DNA of 64,000 nucleotides from Lysinibacillus capsici (GCF_003367505.1 NZ_PXXX01000008.1:1-64000), one strand, 5' to 3'. Positions 52,119-61,157 are shown, counted from the first letter of the stretch. Numbers and translations are program-made. The notes: generated from the sequence alone by a model not told the origin.

Positions 52119-53948
52119 ATGGTATCTACAAATATGAAAGCAACTTTGATTGATAAGAAGGATTCAATTTTAAATCGATTTAGCAAAGAATTAACTACTC
52201 ACTATTTTATCGTGAAGAATAACTGTCTATATGTCCTCAAAAAGGATGATGATGGAGAAGTAACCAATGAATATGTTTGCCGTCTGATTTGGTTAAATCG
52301 AATTATTGTTAATAAGGAAACCAATCAAGTGGAACTGGAATTAATTTACCATTATATGAAAAGATATTTTAAGATTACTATTCCTAGAAGTATGTTTGCA
52401 GATAAAAAGCTTCAAGCATTAACGGAATTTGGCGTAGATGTCCCTACCAAAAAAGTAGGTCATATTATTAGTTTTTTATCTATGCTCGAAGACGATATGC
52501 GTGTGCCTATTGAATATTCTCATAACACTATTGGTTGGGAACAAGATGAAGCAGGTAATCTCTCTTTTAAGCATTACCGCTTCATTACAGCTAGTAAACA
52601 GACATCTCAATACAATGGGTTTTTAGATATAAAACCTTCTGGAACATTAGAGGGATGGATAGATTTAATGAAGGCAGAGGTACAAGGAAAAATACCATTG
52701 GAATTTGCCATGATACTTGGTTTTTCAGCACCTGTGAATGCTTTATTAGCTATGTGGTCTCCAATGGAAGTCTTAATGGTGCATATTGCTGGGGAGTCGT
52801 CTACAGGGAAAACCACTGCTACACGTATTGCGGTCTCTTCATTTGGGAAACCAGACCATAATGGATTGATTAGAAATTGGAATAGTACGGGGAATGCACA
52901 ACTAAAGCTAGTTGCAGATAACTTTGGTGTTCCAATTACACTGGATGAAGCTAGCTCAAAAACGCAGGGTGATTTTACCACTATTATTTATCAGTTAGCT
53001 GAAGGACAGGACAAATCACGTTTAACAAAAGAATCGGAAATGAAGGAACAAGCAACTTGGAATACTACGATTATTTCTACTGCTGAACATAAGTTAACCG
53101 AAAAATCAGCAAAAAATAATGGTATTACTGTTCGCTTACCTGAATTTGTAAATAAAACATGGACAGAATCAGCAGACCATGCACAAGCATTAAAAGTAGG
53201 CGTTAGTGAACATTATGGGCATTCAGGTGTATTTTTTGTGAAATTTCTCTTAGCACATGCTCAACAAAAAGAAGACATTCTACAAAAGTATACAAAATGG
53301 AAAAAGGAGTTCGAAGAGAATTTCATAGTGAAAGATGAGTTCTCAGGAAGACTAGCAGAAAAGTATGCCATAATTCTGTTGACAGCAGAATTATTTAATG
53401 AATGTTTTAAACAATATCAATTGGATGTAAATTTAGAAGCATTATTTCAATTTGTACTCGAAAATGATTCAGAAACGGCTGGTACTCGAACATTAGATGC
53501 AAAAGCAATAGATGTCATTAAGCAATTTGTAGTTCGTCATCAAGTGAGATTTGAACGGGATGGGCAGAGCCACCAAGGTCTTGAATACTATGGAACAATT
53601 AAAACCAAAGATACGTACCTTGAAGTAGGAATTCTTAAATCAACTTTAGAAACCGAACTTAAGGCGCAGGGATTCTCTAGTTTTGATACGGTTATGAAAC
53701 AACTAAAAACTAGTGGATACCTTGATGCTGAAAAAAATAAGCATACTCGAAAACGCAAGATAAATGATGAAACACAAATTTGTGCGGTGTTGAGACTAGA
53801 TAAAGAATTATTAAGTTCTTTAAGTAATAATGAGGCTATACCTTCACCTAAGCCTAAACCTATCAGTAAAAATAGCAAATTAGGCTCTTTATTGGATAGA
53901 AAAAGAGATACTCAAAAAGAGATTGAAGAAATGCTTGAAGATGAATGA
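52119..53948 (+). CDS. DUF927 ATPase, Cch-like replicative helicase of the island
   Basis: This 609-residue protein has the DUF927 pattern: HNTIGWEQD, then Walker A GESSTGKTT near residues 226-234 and an acidic ITLDEAS near residue 275. Length and domain match Cch proteins of staphylococcal SCC, shown to be MCM-like helicases that probably allow the excised element to replicate. AAGGAG precedes the ATG. It is followed 36 bases later by a tyrosine recombinase gene. Confidence 0.85.
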   Translation: MVSTNMKATLIDKKDSILNRFSKELTTHYFIVKNNCLYVLKKDDDGEVTNEYVCRLIWLNRIIVNKETNQVELELIYHYMKRYFKITIPRSMFADKKLQALTEFGVDVPTKKVGHIISFLSMLEDDMRVPIEYSHNTIGWEQDEAGNLSFKHYRFITASKQTSQYNGFLDIKPSGTLEGWIDLMKAEVQGKIPLEFAMILGFSAPVNALLAMWSPMEVLMVHIAGESSTGKTTATRIAVSSFGKPDHNGLIRNWNSTGNAQLKLVADNFGVPITLDEASSKTQGDFTTIIYQLAEGQDKSRLTKESEMKEQATWNTTIISTAEHKLTEKSAKNNGITVRLPEFVNKTWTESADHAQALKVGVSEHYGHSGVFFVKFLLAHAQQKEDILQKYTKWKKEFEENFIVKDEFSGRLAEKYAIILLTAELFNECFKQYQLDVNLEALFQFVLENDSETAGTRTLDAKAIDVIKQFVVRHQVRFERDGQSHQGLEYYGTIKTKDTYLEVGILKSTLETELKAQGFSSFDTVMKQLKTSGYLDAEKNKHTRKRKINDETQICAVLRLDKELLSSLSNNEAIPSPKPKPISKNSKLGSLLDRKRDTQKEIEEMLEDE

Positions 53949-53984
53949 TGTTTTACAAAATAAGGTGTTTAGGAGTAAAGAATA

Positions 53985-54830
53985 ATGGAATTAATACAAC
54001 AATATCAATTGTATCTTTTGCATCAAAGAAAAAGTAACGAAACTATACGAAGTTATTTGAATACATGTAAGCAGTTTATAGCCTTTTTAAAGCATGAATT
54101 CGGTATTAGTACTTTTCAAAAGGTAGACAATACCGTTAGTTGTAAGTATCTTCAACACTTAAAAGAAGTAAAACGAAATACAGGAGCTACAATAAATGTG
54201 AAAATATACGCACTACGAAGTTTTTTTGCATACCTAGTACAAGAAAAACATGTCTCTACAAACCCTTTTGAATCTGTAGCCAAAGAGAGCATCATTGAAA
54301 GAAGAGTTGAGGTTCTTTCAGAGGAAGAGTTAGCGGTCTATATAGATGCTGTGACCCATCCACTTGTAAAGAAAATACTTTACACACTGATGTACACTGG
54401 CATACGAATTAATGAGTGCCTAGGGCTAATAATCTCGGATATAGATTTCCAGCGTAATCAGCTAATTATTCGTAATGGTAAGGGGAAACATGTACGCAAG
54501 TTACCTTTACATGAAGAACTGAAAAAACGCTTAATGGTTCATATTAGTTCCTTAGATACGACACAAAAGCAATTGGATACTTTTTTATTTCCTATTTCGG
54601 CAACTTATGTGAATAAAATAATGGCTCTTACAGTGAAAAAGTTAGCGTGGAGTCAAAGGATTACATGCCATACATTCAGACATAGTTTTGCTACTAACCT
54701 TGTTAAAAAAGGCGTGAACGTACCAACTGTTGCAGAGCTTTTAGGTCATAAAGATTATCGTGTTGTAACCAAAACATACATTCACTTAGACGAAGATGTG
54801 ATGAGTGATGCGATACATCTGTTGACTTGA
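53985..54830 (+). CDS. tyrosine recombinase (XerC/phage integrase family)
   Basis: The 281 residues have a SAM-like core-binding N-domain (RKSNETIRSYLNTC) and a catalytic domain. Its residues are Arg in YTGIRINE, the HxxR pair in CHTFRHSF, His in LLGHKD and the nucleophile Tyr in TYIHL. All active-site residues are present. It lies between cch and the serine recombinase, where SCC elements normally have none. It may resolve dimers of the replicating element or be a relic of another insertion. Confidence 0.92.
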   Translation: MELIQQYQLYLLHQRKSNETIRSYLNTCKQFIAFLKHEFGISTFQKVDNTVSCKYLQHLKEVKRNTGATINVKIYALRSFFAYLVQEKHVSTNPFESVAKESIIERRVEVLSEEELAVYIDAVTHPLVKKILYTLMYTGIRINECLGLIISDIDFQRNQLIIRNGKGKHVRKLPLHEELKKRLMVHISSLDTTQKQLDTFLFPISATYVNKIMALTVKKLAWSQRITCHTFRHSFATNLVKKGVNVPTVAELLGHKDYRVVTKTYIHLDEDVMSDAIHLLT

Positions 54831-55108
54831 AACGTCCCGAATTCCCTTTTATTTTGAAGAGTGCATTCGATATTCATTTCTTAGAGTGTTGATTTGTACA
54901 ATTATCTTTTTTCCCGATTTCCCACTTTTTTTGATGTGAGAGATAGATATTTTTTTAGTTGAGTTGGTCTTGTTTTTTGGAAGTTCACTCTTGAAAAAAT
55001 TTTTGGGAAACTGGGAATTTTAGTTCGGATTGAAAAATGATTATAAATATATATTATCAATGAGTATTACCGAGAAAACTATTTCAGAAAATTGTTCACA
55101 AGGAGTGC
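54831..55108 (+). other. spacer with inverted repeat before the serine recombinase
   Basis: No gene is seen except the small frame that begins at 55109. TTCCCGATTTCCCA (54911-54924) and TGGGAAACTGGGAA (55004-55017) are inverted copies with 12 of 14 matches, about 80 bases apart. They may be repressor or recombinase-binding sites at the recombinase promoter. Confidence 0.5.
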
Positions 55109-55219
55109 ATGATGATGGAATCAACTAATGAAGTACTACTCATTATTGCAGAAATGTGCCAAAACTATATGACTAATCAAGGAGATGAAAAAGAAGATGA
55201 GCCAACAAGTGAGTCCTAA
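55109..55219 (+). CDS. small leader frame overlapping the serine recombinase start
   Basis: The frame encodes up to 36 residues (MMMESTNEVLLIIAEMCQNY, then an acidic tail) with AAGGAG before three tandem ATG codons. It ends inside the recombinase coding region in another frame. It may couple translation to the recombinase, whose own ribosome-binding site abuts its first ATG. Confidence 0.5.
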   Translation: MMMESTNEVLLIIAEMCQNYMTNQGDEKEDEPTSES

Positions 55220-56837
55220 AAAAGTAGCAATTTATGCTCGTGTTTCAACGACAGAGCAGGCTGAGGAAGGATATAGTATTGATGAACAAATACGTGTGCT
55301 CAAAGAGTTTTGTGAGAAGGAGGGCTATGGTGTCTATGATGAATATGTAGATCGGGGGATTAGTGGGAAAAACATTACAGGACGACCAGCTATTAAGAGA
55401 TTACTAGCTGATGCAGAACAGAAGAAATTTGATATAGTGCTTGTTTGGAAGATGAATCGTCTCGCTCGTAAAAGTTTAGACTTGATGAACATTGTCGAAC
55501 AACTCAATAGCAAAAACATAGCATTTCGTTCTTATACAGAGAAGTATGAAACAGAAACACCTACAGGAAAATTGCATTTTCAGATGATGGCTGCTATTGC
55601 TGAGTATGAACGTAACAACATAGCCGAAAATGTCAAAATGGGAATGATTGCTCGTGCCAAGGATGGACAATGGAATGGTGGTCAGGTAATGGGCTACGAT
55701 GTGGTAGAAAAAGATAGTGAGAACAAAAAGCGAAAACAGACAGGTTTACAAATTAATGAGCAAGAGGCAAAGATTATACGCTTAATTTTTCAAATGTATA
55801 CAACAGGTCATGGTTATAAGGCTATTGCCAATAAAATAAATCAGGATGGATATCGAACAAAAAAGAATAAGACCTTTTCATTGAATGCAATTAAAACTAT
55901 CGTAACAAATCCCGTATATGCTGGCTATATTCGCTATAATGTTCGAAGAGATTGGAATGAAAAGCGTCGTAATAATATCAATCCGAATCCAATCATTGTG
56001 AAAGGTGAGCATCCACCCATTATTTCCGAGGAAACATGGAAAATAGCGCAAAAGGTTTACAAAGAGCGTTCCTGTAAACCCAATCGAATTCATGAGGGTG
56101 TGTTTCCCCTCACAGGTATTATGCGCTGTCCACAGTGTGGTGCAGGAATGGTGATAGGACGTACAACAAATCGAACAAAATCTGGTGAGAAACGTGTCCT
56201 AGAGTATTATGTTTGTGGTGCATGGAAGAATAAAGGAACAGTTGCTTGTCGTTCCAATTCAGTACGTACTGAATATGCGGATGATTATGTGTTGAATAAA
56301 CTGGAAGCATTGATGAAAAGCGAGCATTTGACGAAAAAATTAGTAGATAACATTAATACAAAGCAACAATCGTTAGTTGCCCCTTTACAGCGAGAATATG
56401 AGCATTACCGACAGGAGTTAGAGCGCTGTGAGAAAAAGTTAGCCAACTTGTTAGATGCTTATACAGATGAAGTGATTTCCAAAGAGGTGTTCCAACGAAA
56501 ATCACGAAGTATGGAAGAAACCATGACCAATCTGAAAGTACAAATAGAACCAATTCTAGGACAACTGCAGTCAACAGTATCGAGTGAAGTCACCTATGAA
56601 AAAATCCATGCGATTATGACGAATTTCCATCAAGCCTTTACACAAGCATTGACAAGGGAACAAAGAAAAAGATTATTGCATTTATTGATTCATCAAATCA
56701 CTATTAATGAAGGTAGAGAAATTGAAAGCATTCAAATCAAGCTAAATGATGAAGTATTGGAAGAGTTACAACTAGGAGTAGGAGAAGTGTCTACGGACAT
56801 TTCTTCTACTCCTTTTTCTGTTTTAGTGGCAATTTAA
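55185..56837 (+). CDS. large serine recombinase, Ccr-like
   Basis: The 550 residues start with a resolvase catalytic domain whose nucleophile Ser21 lies in YARVSTTEQ. The recombinase domain follows (MGYDVVEK; GYKAIANKINQDGY), then a zinc ribbon with CPQCGAGM and later Cys residues, and a coiled-coil region near residues 390-450. Length and layout match CcrC and related large serine integrases. With the rlmH att repeats it is the likely excisionase/integrase of the island. GGAG abuts ATG 55185, so ATG 55197 is an alternative start. Confidence 0.9.
   Translation: MKKKMSQQVSPKKVAIYARVSTTEQAEEGYSIDEQIRVLKEFCEKEGYGVYDEYVDRGISGKNITGRPAIKRLLADAEQKKFDIVLVWKMNRLARKSLDLMNIVEQLNSKNIAFRSYTEKYETETPTGKLHFQMMAAIAEYERNNIAENVKMGMIARAKDGQWNGGQVMGYDVVEKDSENKKRKQTGLQINEQEAKIIRLIFQMYTTGHGYKAIANKINQDGYRTKKNKTFSLNAIKTIVTNPVYAGYIRYNVRRDWNEKRRNNINPNPIIVKGEHPPIISEETWKIAQKVYKERSCKPNRIHEGVFPLTGIMRCPQCGAGMVIGRTTNRTKSGEKRVLEYYVCGAWKNKGTVACRSNSVRTEYADDYVLNKLEALMKSEHLTKKLVDNINTKQQSLVAPLQREYEHYRQELERCEKKLANLLDAYTDEVISKEVFQRKSRSMEETMTNLKVQIEPILGQLQSTVSSEVTYEKIHAIMTNFHQAFTQALTREQRKRLLHLLIHQITINEGREIESIQIKLNDEVLEELQLGVGEVSTDISSTPFSVLVAI
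56775..56817 (+). terminator. terminator-like hairpin inside the 3' end of the recombinase gene
   Basis: A 17-bp stem with two G:T pairs (56775-56791 with 56796-56812) is capped by a C(TACG)G tetraloop of the very stable UNCG class and followed by TTTTT. The recombinase stop codon lies 20 bases further on. Confidence 0.7.
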
Positions 56838-56973
56838 AATTATTCATTTTAATGGAAGAATAGGTAAAAACGAAGTGGATTTTCATTGTGAAAAGCCATT
56901 TGATAGTCAAAGTGCTTGTCACATTAAAAAGTGCCATATTTATAACAACAAAAAAAGAGAAAGGAGATAACAA

Positions 56974-57243
56974 ATGGATGCAAGTAGGTTAGATAGTTCA
57001 TGTTTTAATGGGGCATATAAGGAATTTGTAGAATTGATTGGGTATCAAAATACCAAGTTGGTACATAGCTATTTTGCTGGTCAATATGTAACCTTTCCGA
57101 AAAGATTATTATCCGAACAATATTTGTATGAACAAATAGCAAAGGAATACGATGGGACAAACGCTAAAGAATTAGCAAGAAAATATGATTATTCCTATAG
57201 TTGGATTAGGAAGATATTAAAGAAGAAAGCCATTTGTAAATAA
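56974..57243 (+). CDS. Mor-family transcription regulator
   Basis: This 89-residue protein has the Mor/C pattern: a central YVTFPKRLLS beta-strand turn and a C-terminal helix-turn-helix, NAKELARKYDYSYSWIRKIL. Such small regulators occur on many Firmicute mobile elements. AAAGGAG precedes the ATG. It follows the serine recombinase and could control the island genes. Confidence 0.82.
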   Translation: MDASRLDSSCFNGAYKEFVELIGYQNTKLVHSYFAGQYVTFPKRLLSEQYLYEQIAKEYDGTNAKELARKYDYSYSWIRKILKKKAICK

Positions 57244-57349
57244 GGATAGAGTAACTTTTTAAGGTAATTTAATACTTTTTTGGGTAGTGGTTTATGTTAT
57301 GATTTTAATGCTTCACCAGTGTAAATATCTAATAATAGGAGAGCTTTTT

Positions 57350-57940
57350 ATGAAGAAAATTGTCGCTTTAGTTATGTTAGCTTTAATGCTTGTTGCTTGT
57401 GGAAATGAAGATGAAAAGAAATCAGATATTAGTGAAAAACAAAAAAATCAAGAACAAGAATTTCTAAAGTTTTTCCAGATTACAGGGTTATCTAAAGATA
57501 TTTCGGAGATGAGCGATAAAGAATATTATGATGAGGTGTTTGATGTTGCTTTTAGGCAGGCAGGAAGTAGTATGGACTATATTAAAAATACCTATTGGGA
57601 GCGATCTTTTTTAAATAACTATGATTATAATGAATTAAATTTAAATGTTAGCGATGCTATAGAAGGTCTAAATAATCTCAAACATAATGTTGAATTAATT
57701 CCCACTTATCAATTTTCAAATAAAAATGCAAAAAAAGCAGAAAAATTAAAGGATGCTTTTATAGACAATATTGATAAAAGAATTAAACTTTACAAAAAAG
57801 CCAAAAAAGAGATAAAAGAAGATATGGTAAATTTAGAAGTGTGGAAAAATTTAGAGGGAGATTTAAAAGAGATAGATAAACATTTAAAGAAATCAGTTAA
57901 ATATTATCAAGACTTATCAGAGTCAATTAATGAAAAATAA
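57350..57940 (+). CDS. putative lipoprotein of unknown function
   Basis: The 196-residue product has a signal peptide ending in the lipobox LMLVAC and a highly charged, mostly helical body rich in Lys, Glu and Asn. No domain was recognised. ATG 57350 has AGGAGAG seven bases upstream; the longer frame from 57287 lacks one. Its base composition is strongly AT-rich, as in the following gene. Confidence 0.7.
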   Translation: MKKIVALVMLALMLVACGNEDEKKSDISEKQKNQEQEFLKFFQITGLSKDISEMSDKEYYDEVFDVAFRQAGSSMDYIKNTYWERSFLNNYDYNELNLNVSDAIEGLNNLKHNVELIPTYQFSNKNAKKAEKLKDAFIDNIDKRIKLYKKAKKEIKEDMVNLEVWKNLEGDLKEIDKHLKKSVKYYQDLSESINEK

Positions 57941-58036
57941 ATAGTGATTTTGTTTTTAAATATGAGTTATATTTTTACCTCTAAATATTCACACAGTTTT
58001 GATGGTAATTAGAAATGAATTGAAAGAGGTGTGATT

Positions 58037-59371
58037 ATGAAAAGTTTACAAGATGGTAATTGGGTTTGGGAAAAGGGATACATTCAAAAGGTAATAAAAG
58101 ACTTGGACATCAACAAAATCATTATTGTAACAGCTTATTTTTCAAATTACGGATTAGAGATTATCAAAGAATTAAAAGTTAAAAATAATTTGCAAAAGGA
58201 CAACATTATTCTGTATTTATCTGTAGAATTTAACATGAATAACCCGAGTATTCTTTTGGAAGAATTATTAAAAATAGCTAATGTATATATAGTGCATAAA
58301 GAAAAATTACATGCAAAAGTATTTATGTTCTAAACATCGAGAGGTTTAAAAGCTTACCATGGCTCTGCAAACTTCACTCATGGAGGTTTAGAGGGAAACC
58401 TTGAATTAATTCATGGAGTGAGTTCGAGTAATCAGAAGCGTTTAGAGGAATTTGCTAATTATTGTTTTATAGCCTCCACGAAAGTTTCCAATAGCATTAT
58501 ACAAAGTTATAAAAATATTGACAGAGAACTTAGGAAGTTGTCGGATGCTAATATAGAAGCTAATAAGAAAATTAATGAGATATTTATTGATGATACTGAT
58601 CCCTTTATTGAAACTGACTATAACTTAAATGATTACTTTTTTAATTTTCGAGACTATGAGACACTTTTTCCAAAATATCAAAATCAAGATGGTTCATTTA
58701 TAAATAAACGTAGGGATATTGTCCGAAAAAAATTACTTACAATAAATAGTGAATTGAAAAAACAATTGTCACATTATAATTTATATAACCACTGGGCTGC
58801 CGATAGAAAACCTGAATATATTACCTCTCAAATCATTCGGTCAGAGTACAATTATAAACGATTGTCTTGGATTTGCCTCCGTTATGGTAAACACAAGAGT
58901 GATGCAATAATTGAAGGCAGTTCGGCTGAACGGTATGAAAGTTTCATAAAACATGCATGTATGCAAGTTTCTGTAGTAGGTGATGGAATCCAAATAGGAC
59001 TTTTTCATGCAACAGCAAAGGGAGCTATTGATAGAGATTTTCTTAAGAAGGGAAAAATCGATACCCTAAAAGATGAAATTCATCAGGAAATTAAAAACTT
59101 ACAAGGGGAACAATTGATTTGGCATATATATGACCCACAATCTGATACATCAATTCATAAATTTGTAATTGATAAAGAAGATCCATATAGCTTTATCGAC
59201 TTTTATAAAAAATATGATAAAGAAGGTTATGAATCTTTTTGCATTTATCATATTTCTCCTAATGATGAATACCTTAAAACAAAAGAAAGTATCATACAAA
59301 TTGCAAAAGAAAAAATATCAAAATTGACGCCGCTATATAATTTAATGACATGGAGGATAAATAACAAGTAA
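58037..59371 (+). pseudogene. phospholipase-D-type nuclease gene interrupted by an in-frame stop
   Basis: Codon 99 of a 445-codon frame is TAA (58331-58333); the frame is otherwise open without shift. The sequence before it ends LHAKVFMF, and that after it begins TSRGLKAYHGSANFTHGG. Together they form one HKD-like site (HxK, then GSAN) split by the stop. A single substitution such as AAA to TAA would explain it. The rest (about 340 residues) is unrecognised. The intact ancestor may have been a defence or restriction nuclease. Confidence 0.82.
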
Positions 59372-59395
59372 AGAAATGTGGGGAAAGAGTCACTT

Positions 59396-59414
59396 CTTTT
59401 TAAAAATCTCACTT
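59396..59414 (-). repeat. right near-terminal inverted repeat
   Basis: The complement reads AAGTGAGATTTTTAAAAAG and matches the left end AAGTGAGGTTTTTTTAG (44794-44810) at 13 of the first 14-17 positions. SCC elements also carry inverted repeats near their ends. Confidence 0.55.
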
Positions 59415-59428
59415 AGCTACATCACGGA

Positions 59429-59449
59429 GAACCGTATCATAAGTAAGTG
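59429..59449 (+). repeat. att site 2
   Basis: This is an exact 21-bp copy of the rlmH end, followed by CGTTTTTCTTAG, which resembles AGGTTTTTTTAG after site 1. It ends the first segment and starts the second. Confidence 0.9.
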
Positions 59450-59537
59450 CGTTTTTCTTAGTTCTATACATCTAAAAAGCTACATTTTAGAGGAAAGAGA
59501 ATACCTGAAAGATAATTATATAATGCGAAATTTGTAG

Positions 59538-59577
59538 AAAAAGTATCAGGCACTATTAATAGTGCCTGATACTTTTT
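59538..59577. terminator. perfect 40-bp palindrome, orphan bidirectional terminator
   Basis: Arms of 20 bp (AAAAAGTATCAGGCACTATT and its exact complement) give a stem with a T5 tail in either direction. No gene ends within 160 bases on either side. It may insulate the transporter or be left from a deleted gene. The rest of the 59372-59677 gap holds only att site 2 and the transporter leader. Confidence 0.8.
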
Positions 59578-59677
59578 AGTTTTATCGGAAGTAGATTGGG
59601 TATTAACTATCATAAGCAAGTTATATAGCAAGAAAGGATTGTAGGAATAATCGAAAGAGAAAGGAGTTATAGCCAAC

Positions 59678-60460
59678 ATGTTGTTGAGTAAAAAGTTTTT
59701 ATTGGTCTTAAGTACAATCGTAGCCTGCATGTTGTCTGGTTGTGGAGAGAAGCAGAAGCTTGAAGATGGATCTGAACTGATCAATAAAAATCAATTTGTT
59801 TTTGCTACTTCTGGTGAATTTAAGCCATTTAGTTATATAAATGACGATCTTACAATGTCGGGCTTTGATATTGAGGTTGGTGAAGCGATTGCAAAGGAAA
59901 TGGGCCTTGAGCCGGTTCAGAAACGAATCAAGTTCAAAGGGATTGTTGAAGGGGTGAAAACGGGAAGAGCGGATGCAGCCGTTGCAAGTCACACGATTAA
60001 CCCGCAGCGGAGTAAACATGTTTCTTTCTCTACCCCCTATTATTATTCAGGACCGAAAATTTTCACCAGACCGGATAGTAAAATTAGGACTGTTGAAGAT
60101 TTAGAGGGAAAGGAAGTAGCTGTTGCAAAAGGATCAACATATGCCGATACAGCTTCCAAGTATACAGACAACATCAAAACATATGACAGCGATATTACGG
60201 CATTAAAGGCATTAAGCAGTGGGCGTCATGATGCAGTAATTACAGATTTTGTTACAGGAAAAACTGCTGAAAAGGAAGGTTTTAAGATTAAAGGACAACA
60301 ATTAATTAATCGCAGTGAACAAGCGATTGTGTTGCCTCAGGATAATCCAAAGCTAGTGAAGCGAGTTAATGAATCTTTGGAACAACTTCGGGAAAATGGA
60401 ACATTGACTCAAATCAGTATCAAATATTTTGGTGAGGACATTACCAAAAAATCAGAATAA
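59678..60460 (+). CDS. polar amino acid ABC transporter, substrate-binding lipoprotein
   Basis: The 260-residue family 3 solute-binding protein has a lipobox MLSGC and the usual blocks FKPFSYIND, GFDIEVGEAIAKEMG and KYFGEDI. The order binding protein-permease-ATPase resembles B. subtilis tcyABC and artPQR. The substrate (cystine, arginine or glutamine class) cannot be fixed. AAAGGAG lies 11 bases upstream. Confidence 0.92.
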   Translation: MLLSKKFLLVLSTIVACMLSGCGEKQKLEDGSELINKNQFVFATSGEFKPFSYINDDLTMSGFDIEVGEAIAKEMGLEPVQKRIKFKGIVEGVKTGRADAAVASHTINPQRSKHVSFSTPYYYSGPKIFTRPDSKIRTVEDLEGKEVAVAKGSTYADTASKYTDNIKTYDSDITALKALSSGRHDAVITDFVTGKTAEKEGFKIKGQQLINRSEQAIVLPQDNPKLVKRVNESLEQLRENGTLTQISIKYFGEDITKKSE

Positions 60461-60491
60461 ACCAATGCTATAAAAGAAAGGAAGTAGTACT

Positions 60492-61157
60492 TTGCCAAGT
60501 TTTTCACATTTTTTTCAAATACTAATGGAAACAAAAGGTGTATTCTTTAAAGCTATGCTTTTAACATTAGAGCTGACGGTGGTTTCTATCTTACTGGGAA
60601 TCATCATCGGACTAGTCTTTGCCTTATTAAAAATTTCTAATATAAAAATTTTAGAACTTATTTCAGATATATATGTCTATTTGGTTCGAGGAACACCACT
60701 GATTGTTCAAATATTTATCCTCTACTTCGGAATTAGCGGGATTTTCCTTCTCCCTGATTTTTGGGCTGCTTCCCTTGCTCTAGCGCTACATAATGGAGCT
60801 TATATTTCTGAAATCCTTCGGGGAGCAATTCAGTCAGTCGATAATGGCCAATTTGAAGCAGGACGCTCTTTGGGAATGACAAAGACACTGACATTAAGAA
60901 GGATTATTCTCCCACAGGCATTCCGTAGAGCATTGCCGCCTTTAGGCAATCAATTTATCATCAGTTTAAAAGATTCTTCGTTAGCCGCATTTATCTCCAT
61001 GAATGAGCTGTTTAATGTGGCGACAACACTTGGGTCGAATAATTTCGATGAAATGACCTACTTACTCATTGTAGCAGTCTACTATTTATTGTTGGTAGCG
61101 TTGATGACATTTGTAGTGAACCGAACTGAATTAAAATTAGCAGTAAGCGACAGATAG
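60492..61157 (+). CDS. polar amino acid ABC transporter, permease
   Basis: The 221-residue membrane protein has about five helices and the EAA loop EAGRSLGMTKTLTLRRI, which contacts the ATPase. VRGTPLIVQIFILYFG is typical of the His/Glu/Gln/Arg family. It starts with TTG after GGAAG. Confidence 0.93.
   Translation: MPSFSHFFQILMETKGVFFKAMLLTLELTVVSILLGIIIGLVFALLKISNIKILELISDIYVYLVRGTPLIVQIFILYFGISGIFLLPDFWAASLALALHNGAYISEILRGAIQSVDNGQFEAGRSLGMTKTLTLRRIILPQAFRRALPPLGNQFIISLKDSSLAAFISMNELFNVATTLGSNNFDEMTYLLIVAVYYLLLVALMTFVVNRTELKLAVSDR

Larger units (their letters stand above)
44796..59449 (+). mobile_element. SCC-like genomic island inserted at the end of rlmH
   Basis: The 14.65-kb segment is bounded by identical 21-bp direct repeats, one being the end of rlmH. 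Near-terminal inverted repeats AAGTGAG[G/A]TTTTT lie inside each end. It carries a large serine recombinase, a Cch-like DUF927 helicase, DUF1643, RadC-like and small unknown proteins typical of SCC joining regions. It also carries restriction-modification and nuclease cargo, a tyrosine recombinase, and two decayed genes. The family assignment follows from insertion site, att sequence and gene set together. Confidence 0.88.

Noticed and set aside
53985-54830. Tyrosine recombinase as the sole integrase of the island
   Set aside because: The rlmH-end site and the gene set are those of serine-recombinase SCC elements, so the Ccr-like enzyme is the better candidate. This is not excluded by sequence alone.
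58321-58345. Frameshift or programmed frameshift in the PLD-type gene
   Set aside because: Both halves are in the same frame; the interruption is a single TAA, so a nonsense change is the simpler reading.
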